From assembly GCA_964562405.1 (NCBI GenBank), contig CAZLTC010000053.1:1-16084 (forward strand): a stretch of 16,084 nucleotides of DNA. Direction: 5' to 3'. The notes beneath the pieces are model-generated. The model ran no database searches, had not been told where the DNA came from, and saw only the letters and a list, made by a program, of their open reading frames with translations. Below, in pieces: positions 13,018-16,084 of the stretch. Every line of letters begins with the position of its first letter. Position 1 is the stretch's first letter. Origin of the DNA: WJLY01 sp964562405. GTDB taxonomy: Bacteria; Joyebacterota; Joyebacteria; Joyebacterales; Joyebacteraceae. Both the position numbers and the translations under genes were made by a program.

Positions 13018-14311
13018 ACGCTGCCAGCTTGGGCGGCTTGGTGGCTATCGTTATAACCGCTGCCACGAGGCACAGCGCGCCGCTTATCATGAACGCGGGC
13101 AGCCACGCCCCGACGTCACCCGCCGCCGCCCCATGGTCGCGGAACACGCCCGCCATGATCGGACCGACGACCCCTCCGACCCCGTAGGCCGTGAAGATCC
13201 AGCCGTAGTTCTGCCCCACGTGCATGGGACCGAAGAAGTCGGCCGTGGCCGTCGGGAACAGCGAGAAGTTGCCGCCGAAGTTGAAGCCTATGATCGCCGC
13301 TCCGAGGAACAGGAGCCCAGGGGTCCCGCCCATGTAGTAGAAGAGCAGCATCATCACTCCCTGCGTGGCGGTCATGATGAAGATCGACATCTTGCGTCCC
13401 AGCTTGTCGCTGAGCGTCCCCCATACTATGCGGCCTATGCCGTTGGCGAGCGAGTAGAAGACGGCCATCGCCGTGCCGGCTATGGCACTTGCCTCGACGG
13501 CCGTCATGCCGTTCGCTTCGAGCGCGTCGATGCCGAACAGCTTGATGATGCCGATCGTCATGAGACCGGCCATGCCGCTGAAGACGAAGACGATCCACAG
13601 CAGATAGAACTGCGGTGTACGGAGCATCTGCGAGGGCGTCATCTCGTGGCCGCTGATGCCCTTCTTGAGATTCCCGCCGGGAGCAGGCGGTGTGTAGCCG
13701 GCCGGCAGCCAGCCCTTCGGCGGGTTCACCATCGTCAAGCTAGCGAGTGACACGGCGATCAGGAAGACTATCCCGTAGAGCCCGAAGACGTTGAGCACGC
13801 CCATCGAGTCGATGAGGTGCCCCCACGAGCCCGCCAGCTTGATCCAGATGAGCGCGCCGAACCCGAAACCGGCCACGGCGAGCCCCGTGATCATGCCCTT
13901 CTTGTCCGGGAACCACTTCATCCCGACCGCGATCGGGCATACGTAGGCGAGGCCGATGCCGGCGCCGCCGATGAGGCCGATGCAGACCACTTGCCCGGCA
14001 AAAGAAGCGCCCAGGAACTTCGCAAGGATGTAGCCGAGCCCGAGCAGAATGCCTCCGGTCAGCGCAACTAGACGCGGACCCGCCTTGGCCTGCCAACGTC
14101 CGGCGAGCACCATCACGACCGCGAACGTCACCAGGCCCACGGAGAAGACAACCTGAGTCTGGGTCGCAGTGAATCCGAAGCCCCCGTCCGCCACCGCTGC
14201 GTTGAGCTTCGGGGTGAACACGCTCCACGCGTAGATCGCGCCCAGGCACAGCTGGATGACCAGCGCACCCAGCACGACCAATCCGCGATTGATAGTCTTC
14301 TCGCCTGCCAT
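13016..14311 (-). CDS. OFA-family MFS transporter (OxlT-like)
   Basis: This is a 431-residue inner-membrane transporter of the major facilitator superfamily, with about 12 hydrophobic segments. It resembles the oxalate/formate antiporter (OFA) branch: the first helix reads LVVLGALVIQLCLGAIYAWS with FTPKL after it, the 4-5 loop KWFPDKKGMITGLAVAGFGFGA is typical, and the central loop NPPKGWLPAGY is characteristic. The second half contains GRIVWGTLSDKLGRK, the repeated MFS loop. The ATG at 14311 is chosen because AAGGAG stands 6 bases upstream, better than an in-frame codon at 14341. It follows acs in the same direction after a hairpin. Transport of a monocarboxylate such as acetate, lactate or pyruvate, or of a dicarboxylate such as oxalate, is suggested by family and neighbour. 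The substrate cannot be read from the sequence. Confidence 0.92.
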   Translation of the reverse strand: MAGEKTINRGLVVLGALVIQLCLGAIYAWSVFTPKLNAAVADGGFGFTATQTQVVFSVGLVTFAVVMVLAGRWQAKAGPRLVALTGGILLGLGYILAKFLGASFAGQVVCIGLIGGAGIGLAYVCPIAVGMKWFPDKKGMITGLAVAGFGFGALIWIKLAGSWGHLIDSMGVLNVFGLYGIVFLIAVSLASLTMVNPPKGWLPAGYTPPAPGGNLKKGISGHEMTPSQMLRTPQFYLLWIVFVFSGMAGLMTIGIIKLFGIDALEANGMTAVEASAIAGTAMAVFYSLANGIGRIVWGTLSDKLGRKMSIFIMTATQGVMMLLFYYMGGTPGLLFLGAAIIGFNFGGNFSLFPTATADFFGPMHVGQNYGWIFTAYGVGGVVGPIMAGVFRDHGAAAGDVGAWLPAFMISGALCLVAAVITIATKPPKLAA

Positions 14312-14427
14312 GTCATCTCCTTGGCTGAGAGGCTCTGCCACGCACCGTGACGCGGCCTGCGCCTCCCTGCATTACACCGGGGCCGCTCGATCCGTCGCGG
14401 CGGTCCCAGGACACCGATGCCTGGAAC

Positions 14428-14455
14428 GGGGGTGACCCGAGGACGGGCCACCCCC
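14428..14455 (-). terminator. Very stable hairpin downstream of acs (no U-tract)
   Basis: On the minus strand GGGGGTGGCCCG pairs with CGGGTCACCCCC around a TCCT loop. It is a 12-pair stem with a single G-U wobble, and it starts 16 bases after the acs stop. The minus strand continues with GTTCC rather than a T-run. It probably ends or trims the acs transcript before the transporter gene. Confidence 0.55.
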
Positions 14456-14471
14456 CTCTTGCGCCAAACTG

Positions 14472-16084
14472 CTAGTGGGCGTTCCCTATCTCCTCGACCG
14501 CCTCGGGATTAGCGAGCGTCGACGTGTCGCCGACCTCCTCACCGATCGCCTTGGCACGGATGACTCTGCGCATGATCTTGCCCGAGCGCGTCTTCGGGAC
14601 GTCATGGACGAACCAGATCTCGTCAGGACGTGCGATCTTGCCGATCTCGACGCCGACGTGCTCTCTGAGTTCCTTGCGCAGCTCGTCGCTGGCCTCTATG
14701 CCCTTCCTGAGAACGACGAAAGCACACAGCGACTCGCCCTTGAGTTCGTGCGGCTTGCCGATGACCGCCGCCTCCGCGACCTTCGGATGGCTGACGAGCG
14801 CCGACTCGACCTCGGAGTTCCCGATGCGGTGACCCGCGACGTTCAGCACGTCGTCGGCGCGTCCCTGGATCCAGAAGTAGCCGTCCTTGTCCATCCTCGT
14901 GACGTCGCCGGCCAGGTACGTGTCCTTGTATCTGCTCCAGTAGACGTCCTTGTACCTGTCCGGGTTCTTGTAGAGACCTCGGAGCATGCCCGGCCAGGGC
15001 TTCTGTATCACGAGGTTTCCCCCCGCGTCCGTGATCGGCTGTCCCTCTTCGTTGTAGACCTTCGCCGCGATGCCTGGGAACGGCCTCGTGGCCGAACCGG
15101 GCTTGAGCGGCGTGAGCGGAAGCGGCGTGATCATGAAGTGGCCGGTCTCGGTCTGCCACCACGTGTCCATGATGGGGCAGCGCTCGTTGCCGACGTACTT
15201 GTGGTACCACATCCATGCTTCCGGGTTGATCGGCTCACCCACCGAGCCGAGGATACGCAGTGACTTCATCGGGTGCTTCTGGGGATGCTCCTCACCCAGC
15301 CGCATGTGCGCCCTGACCGCCGTGGGCGACGTGTAGAGCACCGTCACCTTGTGGCGCTCGACCATCTCCCACCACCTGTCGGCCTCCGGGAACGCCGGCG
15401 CTCCCTCGTACAGCACCGACTTCGCGCCGAGGATCATCGGAGCGTACACGATGTAGCTGTGACCGGTCACCCAGCCGATGTCGGCCGCGCACCACCACGT
15501 GTCACCTTCCTGAAGGTCGAAGACCCACTTCAGCGTGGCGGCTGTCCCGACGGCGTATCCCGCGTGAGCGTGCTGGATGCCCTTCGGATGACCCGTCGTC
15601 CCTGACGTATAGAGGATGTAGAGCAGGTCGTTGGCATCGAGCTGCTCGGTCTCGCACTCGCCCGACTGCTTCTCGCAGATCTCGTGCCACCAGTGGTCGC
15701 GTCCCTCGGTCCACGGGACTGGGTCGCCGGTACGCTTGAAGACGATCACGTTCTTGACGCTCGGGGAGGCCTTCACGGCCGCGTCCGTCTGCGTCTTGAG
15801 ATCCACCTTGGAGCCGCGGCGCCAGAAGTGGTCGCACGTGATGGCGAGCTTCGCCTCGCAGTCGTTCAGCCTCTCAGAGAGCGCCTGGGGACTGAAGCCG
15901 GAGAAGACCACCGAGTGGATGGCGCCGATCTTGGCGCACGCCAGCATCGCGATGGGCAGCTCGACGAGCATAGGCATGTATATGCCGACCCTGTCGCCCT
16001 TCTTGATGCCCAGGCTCTTCATCGCGTTCGCGAGCCTGTTGACCGCATCGTACATCTCCGCGTACGTCCACTCCTTCGTATCGC
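14472..16084 (-). CDS. acs: Acetyl-CoA synthetase (AMP-forming), N-terminus outside window
   Basis: These are the C-terminal 536 residues of an adenylate-forming enzyme that turns acetate, ATP and CoA into acetyl-CoA. The first visible complete codons read DTKEWTYAEM. The ATG at 16055 is internal, since the family has about 110 more residues ahead of it. Motifs are the ATP-binding YTSGTTGHPKG near 15582-15611, the DTWWQTETGHFM block near 15150, GDVTRMDKDGYFWIQGRADD, the hinge NVAGHRIGNSEVESAL, and the C-terminal KTRSGKIMRR. The Lys of SGK near 14578 is the catalytic residue that in characterised enzymes is controlled by acetylation. The Trp in the WWQTETG region fits acetate rather than longer acyl substrates. 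A stable hairpin and an OFA transporter follow. The protein would be about 645-650 residues in full. Confidence 0.97.
   Translation of the reverse strand, partial: DTKEWTYAEMYDAVNRLANAMKSLGIKKGDRVGIYMPMLVELPIAMLACAKIGAIHSVVFSGFSPQALSERLNDCEAKLAITCDHFWRRGSKVDLKTQTDAAVKASPSVKNVIVFKRTGDPVPWTEGRDHWWHEICEKQSGECETEQLDANDLLYILYTSGTTGHPKGIQHAHAGYAVGTAATLKWVFDLQEGDTWWCAADIGWVTGHSYIVYAPMILGAKSVLYEGAPAFPEADRWWEMVERHKVTVLYTSPTAVRAHMRLGEEHPQKHPMKSLRILGSVGEPINPEAWMWYHKYVGNERCPIMDTWWQTETGHFMITPLPLTPLKPGSATRPFPGIAAKVYNEEGQPITDAGGNLVIQKPWPGMLRGLYKNPDRYKDVYWSRYKDTYLAGDVTRMDKDGYFWIQGRADDVLNVAGHRIGNSEVESALVSHPKVAEAAVIGKPHELKGESLCAFVVLRKGIEASDELRKELREHVGVEIGKIARPDEIWFVHDVPKTRSGKIMRRVIRAKAIGEEVGDTSTLANPEAVEEIGNAH

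Noticed and set aside
14371..14376. TGTAAT as a -10 box for the transporter gene.
   Set aside because: One mismatch from TATAAT, but no acceptable -35 at 16-18 bases; too weak to call.
1..16084. CRISPR arrays, insertion sequences, tRNAs, rRNAs, phage or defence genes.
   Set aside because: No direct-repeat arrays, transposase motifs, terminal repeats or RNA-gene signatures were seen, and base composition looks even throughout.

Overview
The window is a GC-rich stretch from a Gram-negative bacterium. Every supportable gene lies on the minus strand, so transcription runs from high to low coordinates. The long plus-strand open frames are shadows of these genes. The Gram-negative assignment rests on a full set of Kdo (inner-core lipopolysaccharide sugar) genes and two lipopolysaccharide-export (Lpt) genes. 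L27 begins directly at its MAHKKG-type N-terminus, without the cleaved leader known from Firmicutes. HprK and mannose-family PTS proteins next to rpoN recall deltaproteobacterial or FCB-like (often uncultivated) lineages more than enteric bacteria. This placement is an inference and the sequence alone does not fix the phylum.

Reading in the direction of transcription: (1) 16084-14472 is the C-terminal five-sixths of acetyl-CoA synthetase (acs), followed by a very stable hairpin. (2) 14311-13016 is an OFA/OxlT-type MFS transporter that ends in another hairpin. (3) A perfect-consensus sigma-70 promoter (TTGACA, 16 bases, TATAAT) drives rplU-rpmA (L21-L27). A 7+7 bp palindrome is centred on its -10 box, and the pair is closed by an intrinsic terminator near 12103-12150. 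(4) 11999-6458 holds a UPF0173/COG2220 metal-dependent hydrolase, then kdsB, pyrG, kdsA, kdsC and kdsD, tightly packed. This is almost the whole route from arabinose 5-phosphate to CMP-Kdo, with CTP synthase embedded to supply CTP. (5) Two good sigma-70-type promoters between kdsD and lptC start a second block: lptC, lptB, rpoN, a stand-alone lipoyl-domain protein, lipA, long-form hpf, hprK, PTS EIIA (mannose family) and PTS EIIB, which runs off the left edge.

The second block resembles the enterobacterial kdsD-kdsC-lptC-lptA-lptB-rpoN-hpf-ptsN cluster, with instructive differences. lptA is missing, and LptC looks like a lipoprotein. lipA and a small lipoyl carrier are inserted behind rpoN. 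The ptsN/rapZ/npr end is replaced by HprK with mannose-type EIIA and EIIB. The genes are linked by short overlaps or abutting stop/start codons (GTGA, ATGA, TGATG, TAG|ATG, TAG|TTG), so translational coupling is likely throughout.

I found no mobile element, CRISPR array, tRNA, rRNA or defence system, and no gene-free stretch longer than 300 bases. Most genes are housekeeping. The points worth a second look are the palindrome over the rplU promoter, the lipoyl-carrier/lipA insertion, the lptA-less Lpt pair, the HprK-EIIA-EIIB tail, and unusual details in CTP synthase.
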